A DNA stretch of 64,000 bases from an uncultured Prevotella sp. (GCA_944319935.1 CALUFM010000001.1:186001-250000), one strand, 5' to 3'; shown: positions 28,407-38,186, counted from the first letter of the stretch. The notes: generated by a model from the letters alone, not told the origin. Program-made: numbers and translations.

Positions 28407-29666
28407 ATGTCATTAAATCTTTTCAACAACAAGCGCAACCAAGTATATATACCATTGCAAAAAGAGTCCGTCTTTGATGCATGGGATAAGGAACAAAGGC
28501 GTAAACGAAAAGTTAAGCTCAAATACAACATAAAACACACTGCTGTTGAATTGGCGAATCTTCCCTTTGAGCCGTCATATAATGAAGTAATTTACATTGA
28601 AGACGAATACGATGAAGCGACAAATAATTGTATTCGTGAAAATTATGAATTAATAAAGAAATGCTTTGCGAAAAGGAATTTACGGTTTGTATATCTCCCG
28701 TGGATAGGAAAAGAAATTGAAGAAAACAAAGGAATATGGAAATACCTAAATCCCAATGAGCCAATATGCCATGACACAACACGCTTTTCGATAAGGAGCA
28801 ACGGTCTCCTTGACTTCATGATACGACCACAATTCAGGAAAATAATAGGTAAGCCATGTTTTGCAAGATATAACTCAAGTTGGCTTACACAATATCGCGA
28901 CGATACATGGTCACCGTGGATTTCATATTTTGACTTATACATATTCGACATTAACGACATTAACGACGTTAAGGATTTCTTTAAATTCATAAGTAAAAGG
29001 ACTTTAGTCTTAAAGCAATGGTACGGCGACCCTATCATTTACGCAGAAGGAGTACAATGTTATCATTCTTGTTATTGGAAGGATAGAAAATGTAATTTCA
29101 TAAACATTGAAAAAATACCACAAAATGCAGATGACGCCTTTGATAATGAAGCGAAACAATTGCTAAGTGAAGTTGAGTATAAAATAGATTTGTTGCGGCG
29201 AAAAGGTATAAGTCAAGCAATTTTGCAAGAACTTGTAATGCCAAAGCCAAAGTTAAGCAAACTGGTTGTAACAAAAGACTTGAGAATATTCCTGCCTGAC
29301 TATGATAACATGGAAATAACAATGGAACCGTTGGTTAAGGCGGTGTTCCTGCTCTTCCTGAAACATCCTGAAGGCATAATGTTCAAGGAACTTCCTGAAT
29401 ACAGGCGTGAACTGGCTGAGATTTACGGACGGATTAAAGGCGCGAGAGTGTTAAGAAACTTATTCGGAATAAGGAATTACGACAAAAGCATAATAAACGC
29501 CACCGACCCGCTAAACAACTCTATCAACGAGAAATGCGCAAGGATAAGGGCGGCGTTCCTACTGAAATTCCAAGAAAGCCTCGCCGAAAACTACTTCATA
29601 ACAGGCAAGCGCGGCGAACCTAAAATGATAAAACTGCCGAGAAACATGGTTGAATGGGAGGAGTAA
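28407..29666 (+). CDS. Hypothetical protein with variable N-terminus and conserved-looking C-terminal module
   Basis: 419 residues, no signal peptide or membrane segment. Residues about 1-280 are coded by AT-rich DNA and show no motif I know; they include DINDINDV from a short 9-base tandem repeat near 28948-28974. From about residue 284 (nt 29256) the base composition returns to the local average and the text changes to KAVFLLFLKHPEGIMFKELP, SINEKCARIRAAFL and ITGKRGEPKMI. I recall this C-terminal text from other Bacteroidetes hypothetical proteins with unrelated N-termini, which suggests domain shuffling. Function unknown. Confidence 0.6.
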   Translation: MSLNLFNNKRNQVYIPLQKESVFDAWDKEQRRKRKVKLKYNIKHTAVELANLPFEPSYNEVIYIEDEYDEATNNCIRENYELIKKCFAKRNLRFVYLPWIGKEIEENKGIWKYLNPNEPICHDTTRFSIRSNGLLDFMIRPQFRKIIGKPCFARYNSSWLTQYRDDTWSPWISYFDLYIFDINDINDVKDFFKFISKRTLVLKQWYGDPIIYAEGVQCYHSCYWKDRKCNFINIEKIPQNADDAFDNEAKQLLSEVEYKIDLLRRKGISQAILQELVMPKPKLSKLVVTKDLRIFLPDYDNMEITMEPLVKAVFLLFLKHPEGIMFKELPEYRRELAEIYGRIKGARVLRNLFGIRNYDKSIINATDPLNNSINEKCARIRAAFLLKFQESLAENYFITGKRGEPKMIKLPRNMVEWEE

Positions 29667-29907
29667 GAGTGACTGCACAAGCAAGAAAAAACTTATTTGC
29701 ATGCAAAAAAACATTAGAACCAAACATCGAGAAATACAACATAAAATCCATTAGATGATTATTTCCTGGCCAAACCAAAGTTTTTGCCGAATAGTTTACC
29801 CTAAAGCGAACAACCATTGCCAACAAAACAAAGCGCGTAAGAACAAAGCCCAACGTTATTAAAATTAAAATATGACGGGCAAGGCTCGCTATGTCGATTA
29901 AAATGAG

Positions 29908-29916
29908 TAACTTTGC
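29908..29916 (+). promoter_or_regulatory. -7 box for lon
   Basis: TAACTTTGC, 40 bases before the lon ATG. No convincing upstream TTTG. The rest of the 290-base gap after the mosaic gene shows no other feature. Confidence 0.55.
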
Positions 29917-29956
29917 ACCCCAATATATATTTTCCAGGGCAAAGCAATAGAAAATA

Positions 29957-32404
29957 ATGAAACGTGAAATAAACAACGCTTTTTCAATGATAGCAGACTA
30001 CGAGGGTGACATAACCAAGCTTTTTGAGGGAAACGAGGACGGCGAGCTGCCTGTGCTGGCCACGCGCAACCTTGTGCTATTTCCTGGCGTGGTGTCACCC
30101 GTACTCATCGGCCGCACTGCGAGCCTGAACTTGGTAAACTACCTAAAGGACAAGCCCGAGGAGGCTTTCGCCGTGTTCTGCCAGAAAGACGCCGATGAGG
30201 ATAACCCAACGAGGAAGGAGCAACTACACGAATACGGCGTATTCGCAAAAATAATACGTGTACTTGAAATGCCCGGACAGAGCGGCAACGTGACTGTCAT
30301 ATTGCAAGGCATGGGCAGATGCAAACTGACGGAAGTGAAAAACACGTTCCCGTTCCTAAAGGGTATGGTGGAGGTTGCTCCAGAGAAGATGCCTGACGAG
30401 AAGGACAAGGAGTTCATGACTGCCATAGAGGACTTGCGCAACGTGGCCATCGACTACGTGAAAAAGAACGACGAAATACCAGACGAGGCGCAGTTTGCCT
30501 TGCAGAATATCAACAACGCCATCATACTGCTCAACTTCATCTGCACAAGTCTGCCGTTTGACGTTGGCGAAAAGATGAAGTTGCTGAAGGCGAACTCGCT
30601 GAAGGACCGTCTTTTCAAACTACTGAAGATGCTGCATCGCGAAATGCAGTTGCTCGAGATAAAGCACGACATACGCACAAAGACGCGCGAGGACATCGAC
30701 GAGCAACAGAGGGAATACTTCTTGCAGCAGCAAATCAAGAACATCAAGGAAGAGTTGACGGGGGGCGAAAGCTACCCCGAACGCAAGGAGTTGACCGAAG
30801 CGGCCAAGAAGAAAAAGTGGCCTGAAGAGATAGAAGCCACATTCAACAAAGAACTTGACAAGCTTGACATACTCAACCCCCAAAGCCCAGAGTTCAGCGT
30901 ACAGTTAACTTACCTACAGACTATGGTCAACCTGCCGTGGGAAAGCTACACGACAGACGACCTGAACCTGAAACGTGCCGAAAAAGTGCTTGACAAGGAC
31001 CACTACGGCATGAAGAAGGTGAAGGAGCGCATACTTGAGTACATGGCAGTGCTGAGTCTCAGAAAAGACCTGAAATCACCCATCATCTGCCTGTACGGCC
31101 CTCCCGGTGTGGGCAAGACGAGCCTCGGCAAGAGCATCGCCGCTGCCATGAAGCGCAAGTACGCACGCATCTCACTCGGCGGTGTGCATGACGAAGCTGA
31201 GATACGCGGTCACCGACGCACATACATTGGCGCAATGCCAGGACGAATAATAAAGAGCATACAGAAGGCGGGGTCGTCAAACCCTGTGTTCATACTCGAT
31301 GAGATAGACAAAGTAACACAGAACACCATCAACGGCGACCCTGCTTCAGCGTTGCTCGAGGTGCTTGACCCTGAGCAGAACTTTGCTTTCCATGACAACT
31401 ACCTGGACGTGGACTACGACCTGTCAAAGGTGCTGTTCATAGCCACCGCCAACGACCTCAACACTATACCGCGCCCCCTACTCGACCGAATGGAGCTGAT
31501 AGAGGTGAGCGGATACATCACCGAGGAGAAGGTAGAGATAGCCAAACGCCACCTCATTCCCAAGGAGAAAATGAACACTGGTCTGGCAGACGAAAAGAAG
31601 CTGACGTTCACAAAACAGGCCATTGAGAAAATCATAGAGCAATACACGAGGGAAAGCGGTGTGCGCCAATTGGAGAAGCAAATCAACAAGGCCTTGCGCA
31701 AATTGGCCTTCATGAAAGCCAAAAACGGCGCACTACCATATTATAAGATAACCCCTGCGGAGCTTGCAGCCCTGTTGGGCAACCCGCCATTCTACCGTGA
31801 CATCTACCAAGGCAACGAGTATGCCGGAGTTGTGACGGGCTTGGCGTGGACAAGCGTCGGAGGCGAAATCCTGTTCATAGAGACAAGCCTTAGCAAGGGC
31901 AAAGGCTCGAAGCTCACGCTTACAGGAAACCTCGGCGACGTGATGAAAGAGTCGGCCATACTCGCGCTGGAATACGTGAAGGCGCACGCCGACACACTTG
32001 GCATAGACTACCGTATCTTCGACCACTGGAACATACACATCCACGTGCCCGAAGGAGCTACACCGAAAGACGGTCCTTCGGCTGGCATAACAATAGCTAC
32101 GTCTATCGCCTCGGCCTTGACGCAGCGCAAGGTACGCGCCAAGACGGCGATGACGGGCGAAATAACGCTACGCGGCAAAGTTCTGCCCGTAGGAGGTATA
32201 AAAGAAAAGATACTGGCCGCCAAGCGTGCCGGCATCACCGAAATAGTCATGTGCCGTGACAACAAGAAAGACATCGAGGAAATATCCGAGGAGTACATCA
32301 ACGGCGTGAACTTCCATTACGTAGAAAACATACAGGAAGTGTGGGACTTCGCACTGACCGACGAAAAGGTAAAGAATCCCATAACATTCGACATAGAGGA
32401 TTGA
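29957..32404 (+). CDS. lon: ATP-dependent protease Lon
   Basis: 815 residues. Order: LonN substrate domain (about 30-230, starting LPVLATRNLVLFPGVV), coiled coil, AAA+ with Walker A GPPGVGKT at about 381-388, and the protease domain with the Ser-Lys dyad in KDGPSAG (Ser 708) and GGIKEK (Lys 751). It degrades damaged and regulatory proteins in the cytoplasm. tgt follows 4 bases after its stop. Confidence 0.96.
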   Translation: MKREINNAFSMIADYEGDITKLFEGNEDGELPVLATRNLVLFPGVVSPVLIGRTASLNLVNYLKDKPEEAFAVFCQKDADEDNPTRKEQLHEYGVFAKIIRVLEMPGQSGNVTVILQGMGRCKLTEVKNTFPFLKGMVEVAPEKMPDEKDKEFMTAIEDLRNVAIDYVKKNDEIPDEAQFALQNINNAIILLNFICTSLPFDVGEKMKLLKANSLKDRLFKLLKMLHREMQLLEIKHDIRTKTREDIDEQQREYFLQQQIKNIKEELTGGESYPERKELTEAAKKKKWPEEIEATFNKELDKLDILNPQSPEFSVQLTYLQTMVNLPWESYTTDDLNLKRAEKVLDKDHYGMKKVKERILEYMAVLSLRKDLKSPIICLYGPPGVGKTSLGKSIAAAMKRKYARISLGGVHDEAEIRGHRRTYIGAMPGRIIKSIQKAGSSNPVFILDEIDKVTQNTINGDPASALLEVLDPEQNFAFHDNYLDVDYDLSKVLFIATANDLNTIPRPLLDRMELIEVSGYITEEKVEIAKRHLIPKEKMNTGLADEKKLTFTKQAIEKIIEQYTRESGVRQLEKQINKALRKLAFMKAKNGALPYYKITPAELAALLGNPPFYRDIYQGNEYAGVVTGLAWTSVGGEILFIETSLSKGKGSKLTLTGNLGDVMKESAILALEYVKAHADTLGIDYRIFDHWNIHIHVPEGATPKDGPSAGITIATSIASALTQRKVRAKTAMTGEITLRGKVLPVGGIKEKILAAKRAGITEIVMCRDNKKDIEEISEEYINGVNFHYVENIQEVWDFALTDEKVKNPITFDIED

Positions 32405-32408
32405 CAAC

Positions 32409-33536
32409 ATGTTTTTCGAGCTACAGCATACAGACAACGCAAGCGACGCACGAACCGGAATCATAACCACTGCGCACGGACAGATACGCACGCCCATATT
32501 CATGCCAGTGGGAACGTGCGGCAGCGTAAAGGGCGTACACTTCAGCGAACTGCGCGAACAAGTGAAAGCCCAAATCATCCTTGGCAACACTTACCACTTG
32601 TACCTGCGCCCAGGGCTTGACGTACTCAATGCGGCTGGCGGGCTGCACAAGTTCAACACTTGGGACAAACCGATACTTACTGACAGCGGCGGCTTCCAGG
32701 TGTTCTCGCTTACAGGTATCAGGAAGCTGAAAGAAGAAGGCTGCGAGTTCCGCTCACACATAGACGGTTCAAAGCACTTCTTCACCCCCGAAAACGTCAT
32801 TGACACTGAACGCGCCATCGGCGCAGATATAATGATGGCATTCGATGAATGCCCTCCCGGCCAAAGCGACTACCAATACGCCAAGAACAGCCTGATGTTG
32901 ACGCAGCGTTGGCTTGACAGATGTATAAGGAGATTCAACGAAACCGAACCATTATACGGGTATGACCAAGTGCTATTCCCCATCGTGCAGGGATGCACTT
33001 TCAAGGAACTGCGACGCGAGGCGGCCAAGTTCGTTGCCGACAAAGGTGCTGCGGGAAATGCCATAGGTGGCTTGGCTGTAGGCGAACCGACAGAAGTGAT
33101 GTATGAGATGATTGAGGTTGTGAATGAAATCCTGCCAAAGGACAAGCCACGCTACCTGATGGGCGTGGGCACACCGCAAAACATACTTGAGGCCATAGAA
33201 CGCGGAGTTGACATGTTCGACTGTGTTATGCCTACACGCAACGGTCGCAATGCCATGCTCTTCACATACAACGGCACAATGAACATGCGTAACAAGAAAT
33301 GGGAAAAAGACTTTTCTCCCATAGACCCTGACGGCTGCGATGTGGACAAAACATACTCAAAAGCATACCTGCACCACCTTTTCAAGGCGCAGGAACTGCT
33401 GGCAATGCAGATTGCCAGTATACACAACTTGGCTTTCTACCTGCGCCTCGTCAACGACGCACGCAGTCATATAGAGGCAGGCGACTTCGTGAAATGGAAA
33501 TCATCCGTCATCGAGCAACTTGGAATAAGGATTTAA
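32409..33536 (+). CDS. tgt: Queuine tRNA-ribosyltransferase
   Basis: 375 residues. LTDSGGFQVFSL carries the general-base Asp 92 and GVDMFDCVMPTRNGR the nucleophile Asp 271; FPIVQGC and GGLAVGE bind the base. The C-terminal zinc site is reduced: of the usual C-x-C-x2-C only Cys 310 remains, in DGCDVDKTYSKAYLHHL, with Asp at the other two positions. The final histidine in IASIHNL is kept. It exchanges guanine 34 of tRNAs for a queuosine precursor. It lies between lon and the permease gene. Confidence 0.93.
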   Translation: MFFELQHTDNASDARTGIITTAHGQIRTPIFMPVGTCGSVKGVHFSELREQVKAQIILGNTYHLYLRPGLDVLNAAGGLHKFNTWDKPILTDSGGFQVFSLTGIRKLKEEGCEFRSHIDGSKHFFTPENVIDTERAIGADIMMAFDECPPGQSDYQYAKNSLMLTQRWLDRCIRRFNETEPLYGYDQVLFPIVQGCTFKELRREAAKFVADKGAAGNAIGGLAVGEPTEVMYEMIEVVNEILPKDKPRYLMGVGTPQNILEAIERGVDMFDCVMPTRNGRNAMLFTYNGTMNMRNKKWEKDFSPIDPDGCDVDKTYSKAYLHHLFKAQELLAMQIASIHNLAFYLRLVNDARSHIEAGDFVKWKSSVIEQLGIRI

Positions 33537-33545
33537 CCTAACAAC

Positions 33546-34775
33546 ATGAAACCAAGGAACATGAAGCAATTCCCAAAATTCCCCAAGCTGGTTAAATGGC
33601 TCAAAAGCCATTTCAAGTGGCTAATTGTGGCGTTAGATTGGCTCGGAAGGAAATTAGGATGGCTCAAAATCCTCAGTCCTACACGTTACCTGAAGATACT
33701 TGATTGGTACATTATACGGAAGTTCATCGGCACATACTTCTACTCCATTGCACTAATCATCTCAATATCAATCGTTTTCGACATCAACGAGAACCTTGCG
33801 AAGTTCACTCAATACCACGCACCGCTCAAGGCGATAGTGGTGGATTACTACATGAATTTCGTGCCTTATTTTGCCAACCTGTTCAGCCCGCTGTTCGTAT
33901 TTATCGCCGTGATATTCTTCACGTCGAAGCTGGCGGGCAACTCAGAAATAATATCAATGCTGGCGGCCGGCGTAAGCTTTAAACGACTTATGCGGCCATA
34001 CATGATTTCAGCGGCAATAATTTCTATCATGACATTCTACCTCGGAGCATACGTCATTCCCAAGGGCACAATCATTAGGCAGAACTTCGAAACAATGTAC
34101 AAGAACAAAAAGAAAAACACCGCAGCCGAAAATGTACAATTACAAGTAGGGAAAGGCGTAATAGCCTACATCCAACATTATGACAACAATTTGAAGAAAG
34201 GCTACGGTTTCTGCCTCGACAAGTTTGAAAACAAGAAGCTCGTAAGCCACATGACAGCATCGGAAATACAATATGACACAATCTCCGACTCAAAATATCA
34301 CTGGAAGGCGCGCAACTGGCGAATAAGGCAACTGAGAGGAATGAAAGAGACAATAACAAGCGGTGCATTGAAAGACACCGTAGTCATGATGGAACCTACT
34401 GACCTTGTTTATTCAAAAGGCCAACAGGAAACATTTACAAGCCCACAACTGAAGGAATACATAAGCAAACAGATAGACCGCGGCTCAGGCAACGTTGTAC
34501 AATACGAGGTGGAGTACCATAAACGTATTGCGACATCGTTCGCCTCGTTCATTCTTACTACCATCGGCCTCTCGCTCTCGTCAAGGAAGCGTAAAGGCGG
34601 CATGGGGCTGTACCTTGGCATCGGATTGGCTCTCAGCTTTACATACATCCTGTTGCAGACCGTATCGTCAGCCTTTGCAGTAGGTGCCAACACACCACCA
34701 ATGCTGGCTGCATGGATACCTAATATCATTTTCACAGTGGTGGCTTATTTCTGCTACCGCAAAGCACCTAATTAA
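33546..34775 (+). CDS. LptF/LptG family permease
   Basis: 409 residues. After a basic start, membrane segments appear at about 55-80, 100-125 and 145-170, then a periplasmic domain (about 190-310) and three more segments to the C-terminus. KILDWYIIRKFIGTYFYSI is the typical LptF/G N-terminal helix. This permease family works with LptB to lift lipopolysaccharide from the inner membrane. It begins 9 bases after tgt and ends 3 bases before the helicase gene. Confidence 0.87.
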   Translation: MKPRNMKQFPKFPKLVKWLKSHFKWLIVALDWLGRKLGWLKILSPTRYLKILDWYIIRKFIGTYFYSIALIISISIVFDINENLAKFTQYHAPLKAIVVDYYMNFVPYFANLFSPLFVFIAVIFFTSKLAGNSEIISMLAAGVSFKRLMRPYMISAAIISIMTFYLGAYVIPKGTIIRQNFETMYKNKKKNTAAENVQLQVGKGVIAYIQHYDNNLKKGYGFCLDKFENKKLVSHMTASEIQYDTISDSKYHWKARNWRIRQLRGMKETITSGALKDTVVMMEPTDLVYSKGQQETFTSPQLKEYISKQIDRGSGNVVQYEVEYHKRIATSFASFILTTIGLSLSSRKRKGGMGLYLGIGLALSFTYILLQTVSSAFAVGANTPPMLAAWIPNIIFTVVAYFCYRKAPN

Positions 34776-34778
34776 GAC

Positions 34779-36041
34779 ATGGATTTTTACGATTTATATT
34801 TGAACGACAACGCCCTTGACGCGATTGACGACATGGGGTGGACATCATGCACTCCAATACAAGAAAAATGCATACCAGAAATTCTTGACGGCAAGGATGT
34901 CTTGGGGATAGCACAAACAGGAACCGGCAAAACAGCGGCTTACCTATTACCCATTCTCAGCATGCTCGATGACGGCGGTTTTCCAGCCGACTCGATTAAC
35001 TGTGTGATAATGAGCCCGACAAGGGAACTGGCACAACAAATAGACCAAGCCATGCAAGGGTTTTCATATTACATGAAAGACGTCAGCAGTGTGGCTGTAT
35101 ACGGTGGCAATGACGGCAGCCGCTATGACCAGGAATACAAGAGCATGAAAATGGGAGCCGACATCATCATTGCGACTCCCGGACGCCTGATAAGCCACAT
35201 CACAATGGGCAATGTAGATCTTAGCAAGGTGTCATTCTTCGTTTTGGATGAAGCCGACCGCATGCTCGACATGGGATTCCATGAAGACATATTGTCAATT
35301 GCCAAGCTGTTGCCATCAAACTGCCAAACAATCATGTTCTCCGCAACCATGCCTGGCAAGATTGAGGATTTGGCAAAAAACATACTCAAATCGCCATCAA
35401 TAATTAAGCTCGCCGTAAGCAAGCCTGCTGAGAAGATAAAACAATTAGCATGCGTATGCCACGAGAACCAAAAAGAAAAGGTCCTCAAGGACATATTCAA
35501 ACAATACGGTCAGAAACGTGTCATCATATTCTCAAGTTCGAAAATCAAGGTCAAAGAAATAAACAAGACCTTGAGACTATCGAACATCAACAGCGGTGAA
35601 ATGCACTCAGACCTGATGCAGAGCCAACGTGACGAAGTTATGTACCTGTTTAAAAGCGGACAGATAGACGTACTTGTCGCAACCGACATCGTTGCGAGGG
35701 GAATTGACATAGACGACATATCAATGGTGATAAACTATGACGTGCCGCATGACTCTGAAGATTACGTCCATCGTATAGGAAGAACTGCACGAGCCGACCA
35801 TGACGGCATCGCAATAACGCTGGTGCGAGGCAAGGAAATATCAAAGTTCATGCAGATAGAACAGTTCCTTGGACATGAAGTCGAGAAAATCCCGCTACCC
35901 AAGGGATTGGGCAAGGCTCCAGAATATAAAGCCACCGAACCGAGGAAAGGCGGCCATCCAGGAAAAAAGAAAGGAAAATATAGAGGCAAAGGCGGCTTCA
36001 AAAAGAAAAACGGAAAGCCTAAAGAGCCGCGTAAACAATAA
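34779..36041 (+). CDS. DEAD-box RNA helicase
   Basis: 420 residues. Motifs in order: Q motif with TPIQEKCIP, AQTGTGKTAA, PTRELAQQ, TPGR, VLDEADRMLDMGF, SATMP, then VATDIVARGIDI and HRIGRTAR in the second RecA domain. The C-terminus is a basic Lys-Gly tail, as in RhlE-like proteins, for RNA contact. Its last 23 bases overlap the end of the convergent phosphopantetheinyl transferase gene. Confidence 0.94.
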   Translation: MDFYDLYLNDNALDAIDDMGWTSCTPIQEKCIPEILDGKDVLGIAQTGTGKTAAYLLPILSMLDDGGFPADSINCVIMSPTRELAQQIDQAMQGFSYYMKDVSSVAVYGGNDGSRYDQEYKSMKMGADIIIATPGRLISHITMGNVDLSKVSFFVLDEADRMLDMGFHEDILSIAKLLPSNCQTIMFSATMPGKIEDLAKNILKSPSIIKLAVSKPAEKIKQLACVCHENQKEKVLKDIFKQYGQKRVIIFSSSKIKVKEINKTLRLSNINSGEMHSDLMQSQRDEVMYLFKSGQIDVLVATDIVARGIDIDDISMVINYDVPHDSEDYVHRIGRTARADHDGIAITLVRGKEISKFMQIEQFLGHEVEKIPLPKGLGKAPEYKATEPRKGGHPGKKKGKYRGKGGFKKKNGKPKEPRKQ

Positions 36042-36651
36042 CAAAACCATTGACAACTTTGTATTTAAGGCGCAACACATCGTTGCGCCTTAAATTCTCT
36101 GCAGTTATCACTCCGTTGCCATCATCCCCATAAATGGACAACAAGCGCATCTCACTTAAAGCCAGATGGTCTGCGGAATACAATTTGTACAACGTCTCCT
36201 TGGCGCACCAATGCAATATTTTCTCAAATAAAGTGACTGCCTTTTCGTCATCACGCAACAACCTTCCTACAACACGTTCTACTCTTTCATCCATATATTC
36301 CACGTCAACCGCTACCTCCTTGTCTTCTGAAACAATAACAGCAGCGCACCCTTTGGTGTGGCTTATGCCAATATTGAAACCATTGCAAAGACAAGGCTTG
36401 CCATCGCCATCATGCCGTATCTCCATATCCTTGCCGAAAATGTGGCATACGAGCGCATGAACGGAGGCCACCTCAAGGCGGCGTTGCGCAGACCTAACCG
36501 CAACAAATTCTTTTCTCAACGATACAGAAACAGCATTGCATGAAAAAAGCTCCTCCACGCTTTCATCCATACTCCACGCCCCCAACTCAACACCTGGAGC
36601 GACTTTTTCTATAAACATCAGCGACATAAATACAGCATTGTCATAAAACAT
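36019..36651 (-). CDS. 4'-phosphopantetheinyl transferase superfamily protein
   Basis: 210 residues. GISHTKGCAAV, VAVDVEYMDERV and the core WCAKETLYKLY are the substrate, magnesium and WxxKE motifs of Sfp/AcpT-type transferases. It should attach the CoA-derived arm to carrier proteins. It lies 12 bases downstream of ssb on the same strand and overlaps the DEAD-box gene by 23 bases tail to tail, with no terminator visible between them. Confidence 0.85.
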   Translation of the reverse strand: MFYDNAVFMSLMFIEKVAPGVELGAWSMDESVEELFSCNAVSVSLRKEFVAVRSAQRRLEVASVHALVCHIFGKDMEIRHDGDGKPCLCNGFNIGISHTKGCAAVIVSEDKEVAVDVEYMDERVERVVGRLLRDDEKAVTLFEKILHWCAKETLYKLYSADHLALSEMRLLSIYGDDGNGVITAENLRRNDVLRLKYKVVNGFVIVYAAL

Positions 36652-36663
36652 TAACGCACCGTG

Positions 36664-37068
36664 TCAAAACGGTGCGTTATCCAATGTATTGTCATTCGGT
36701 GTCTGCTGCTCCACCGGTTCCTCATTTCCGCTTTTCACGGGCTTGGGTGACAACAGCTCCATATTGTCCGCATACACCTCTGTCACATAATGACGTATTC
36801 CCCGTTGGTCGTCATACGTGCGATAACGTATTCGTCCTTCTACATAAAGTTTATCGCCTTTATGCACATATTTCTCCGCTACTTTTGCAAGTCCGCGTGA
36901 CAGCACGATGTTGTGCCAATCAGTCCTGTCGGGCACCTGTGTGCCGTTTTGCAACGTATATCCACGCTCTGTCGTGGCAAGCGGGAAAGTCGCCACAGCC
37001 TGGTCATGGTCATAATAACGCACAACCGGCTCTTTGCCGACATTGCCAATAAGCATCACCTTATTCAT
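36664..37068 (-). CDS. ssb: Single-stranded DNA-binding protein
   Basis: 134 residues. MNKVMLIGNVGKEPVVRYYD begins the OB fold and GRIRYRTYDDQRGIRHYV is the third-strand region. The tail is short and ends DNTLDNAPF, a variant of the acidic partner-binding tip. It coats single-stranded DNA in replication and repair. Probably one transcript with the downstream transferase gene. Confidence 0.92.
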   Translation of the reverse strand: MNKVMLIGNVGKEPVVRYYDHDQAVATFPLATTERGYTLQNGTQVPDRTDWHNIVLSRGLAKVAEKYVHKGDKLYVEGRIRYRTYDDQRGIRHYVTEVYADNMELLSPKPVKSGNEEPVEQQTPNDNTLDNAPF

Positions 37069-37210
37069 ATATCTACGGTGTTAAGGTTTTGCGGGTCATA
37101 CCGCATTAGTTTTTCTGTCACCTGTTTTGCCAGATATTAATCTTTTATGACTATGGCTATAATCCGCAAAAGACAATAACCAGACAATCACACAACCCTA
37201 CAGGCCGTCT

Positions 37211-37756
37211 TTACTTCCAAAGCCCCAAATACCTGAATCTGAAGTTCTTGCCCTTGGCTGACGGGAACTGGCTTCTACTGTCAACACGTCCACGCAGATA
37301 CTCCACCATGCGGTTGTAACAGTCGATGCCGGACATGGCCTTACAGTTGACAACAAAATGAGTGTCACGGTATTCATGCTTGCCTGTCACAGGTACTAGC
37401 ACAACCCTCTTGAAATCAAGAGTGCCTTCATACCATCCTGGACGTTCTTCCGTCAAGCGCACCAATGCCGGCGAAACTTCGTCACCCCTGTCACCCTGTT
37501 GCATGTTCGAACGCAAAGCCTTCTTCTGCTTGAAATCAAGCATGGTGGCGGCCTCGGTCTTTATAATGATAAAATACACACGGGGACGTATTTTGTAACG
37601 TTTGGGATAATACACGTTGCTCGCGGCATATTCACGTATGTCACGCTCAAGGTCAGGATTCATCCCTATTTCGTCAATAGAAGCCAAAAAAGAAATAGCA
37701 TCATTGACATTAGTGACTAATGTCTCTTTATCGAAATACCTTAAATATAAATTCAT
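37211..37756 (-). CDS. Conserved hypothetical protein
   Basis: 181 residues, no membrane segment or signal. It begins MNLYLRYFDKETLVTN and has YPKRYKIRPRVYFIIIKTEA and a basic C-terminal half. I recall similar proteins in Bacteroidales but no function. It lies 27 bases after the last tRNA on the same strand and may be read through from the tRNA promoter. Confidence 0.7.
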   Translation of the reverse strand: MNLYLRYFDKETLVTNVNDAISFLASIDEIGMNPDLERDIREYAASNVYYPKRYKIRPRVYFIIIKTEAATMLDFKQKKALRSNMQQGDRGDEVSPALVRLTEERPGWYEGTLDFKRVVLVPVTGKHEYRDTHFVVNCKAMSGIDCYNRMVEYLRGRVDSRSQFPSAKGKNFRFRYLGLWK

Positions 37757-37782
37757 GAAATGTATTTTTCAATTTGAAGATG

Positions 37783-37855
37783 AGCGGCAAACGGGACTCG
37801 GACCCGCGACCTCGACCTTGGCAAGGTCGCGCTCTACCAACTGAGCTATTGCCGC
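37783..37855 (-). tRNA. tRNA-Gly (GCC)
   Basis: 73 nt. Acceptor GCGGCAA/TTGCCGC, D-loop AGTTGGTAGAGC, anticodon loop TTGCCAA and T-loop GTCCGAGTCCC are intact on the minus strand; CCA is not encoded. The anticodon stem differs from the other copy by one base pair (GACCT/AGGTC here). Confidence 0.96.
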
Positions 37856-37877
37856 CTAAAATAAAAAGAACTCTTTG

Positions 37878-37961
37878 TGAAGAGGAGGAGACTCGAACTC
37901 CCACGAAACAATTTTCACTACCCCCTCAAAGTAGCGCGTCTACCAATTCCGCCACCTCTCC
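37878..37961 (-). tRNA. tRNA-Leu (GAG)
   Basis: 84 nt with the long variable arm of a class II tRNA. Acceptor GGAGAGG/CCTCTTC (one wobble), anticodon stem CTACT/GGTAG around TTGAGGG, giving anticodon GAG; T-arm GGGAG/CTCCT. Confidence 0.94.
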
Positions 37962-37989
37962 AACATAAAAATATATTCTGAATAAATCG

Positions 37990-38071
37990 TGCCCAAAACA
38001 GGACTCGAACCTGCACGCCGCAAGGCACACGCACCTGAAACGTGCGCGTCTACCAATTCCGCCACTTGGGC
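37990..38071 (-). tRNA. tRNA-Leu (CAG)
   Basis: 82 nt, class II. Acceptor GCCCAAG/TTTGGGC, anticodon stem CACGT/GCGTG around TTCAGGT, giving anticodon CAG, and a long variable arm. Confidence 0.94.
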
Positions 38072-38113
38072 TTGAACGGGAAAAACCCGACACGTGGTTT
38101 ATTCAGAATATTG

Positions 38114-38186
38114 AGCGGCAAACGGGACTCGGACCCGCGACCTCAACCTTGGCAAGGTTGCGCTCTACCAACTGAGCTATTGCCGC
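38114..38186 (-). tRNA. tRNA-Gly (GCC), second copy
   Basis: 73 nt, nearly identical to the copy at 37783 but with AACCT/AGGTT in the anticodon stem. It is the first tRNA behind the promoter at 38225-38256. Confidence 0.96.

Noticed and set aside
37783..38186. Near-identical tRNA-Gly genes as attachment sites of an island
   Set aside because: Only two tRNA-Leu genes lie between them and no integrase is nearby; simple tRNA duplication explains it.
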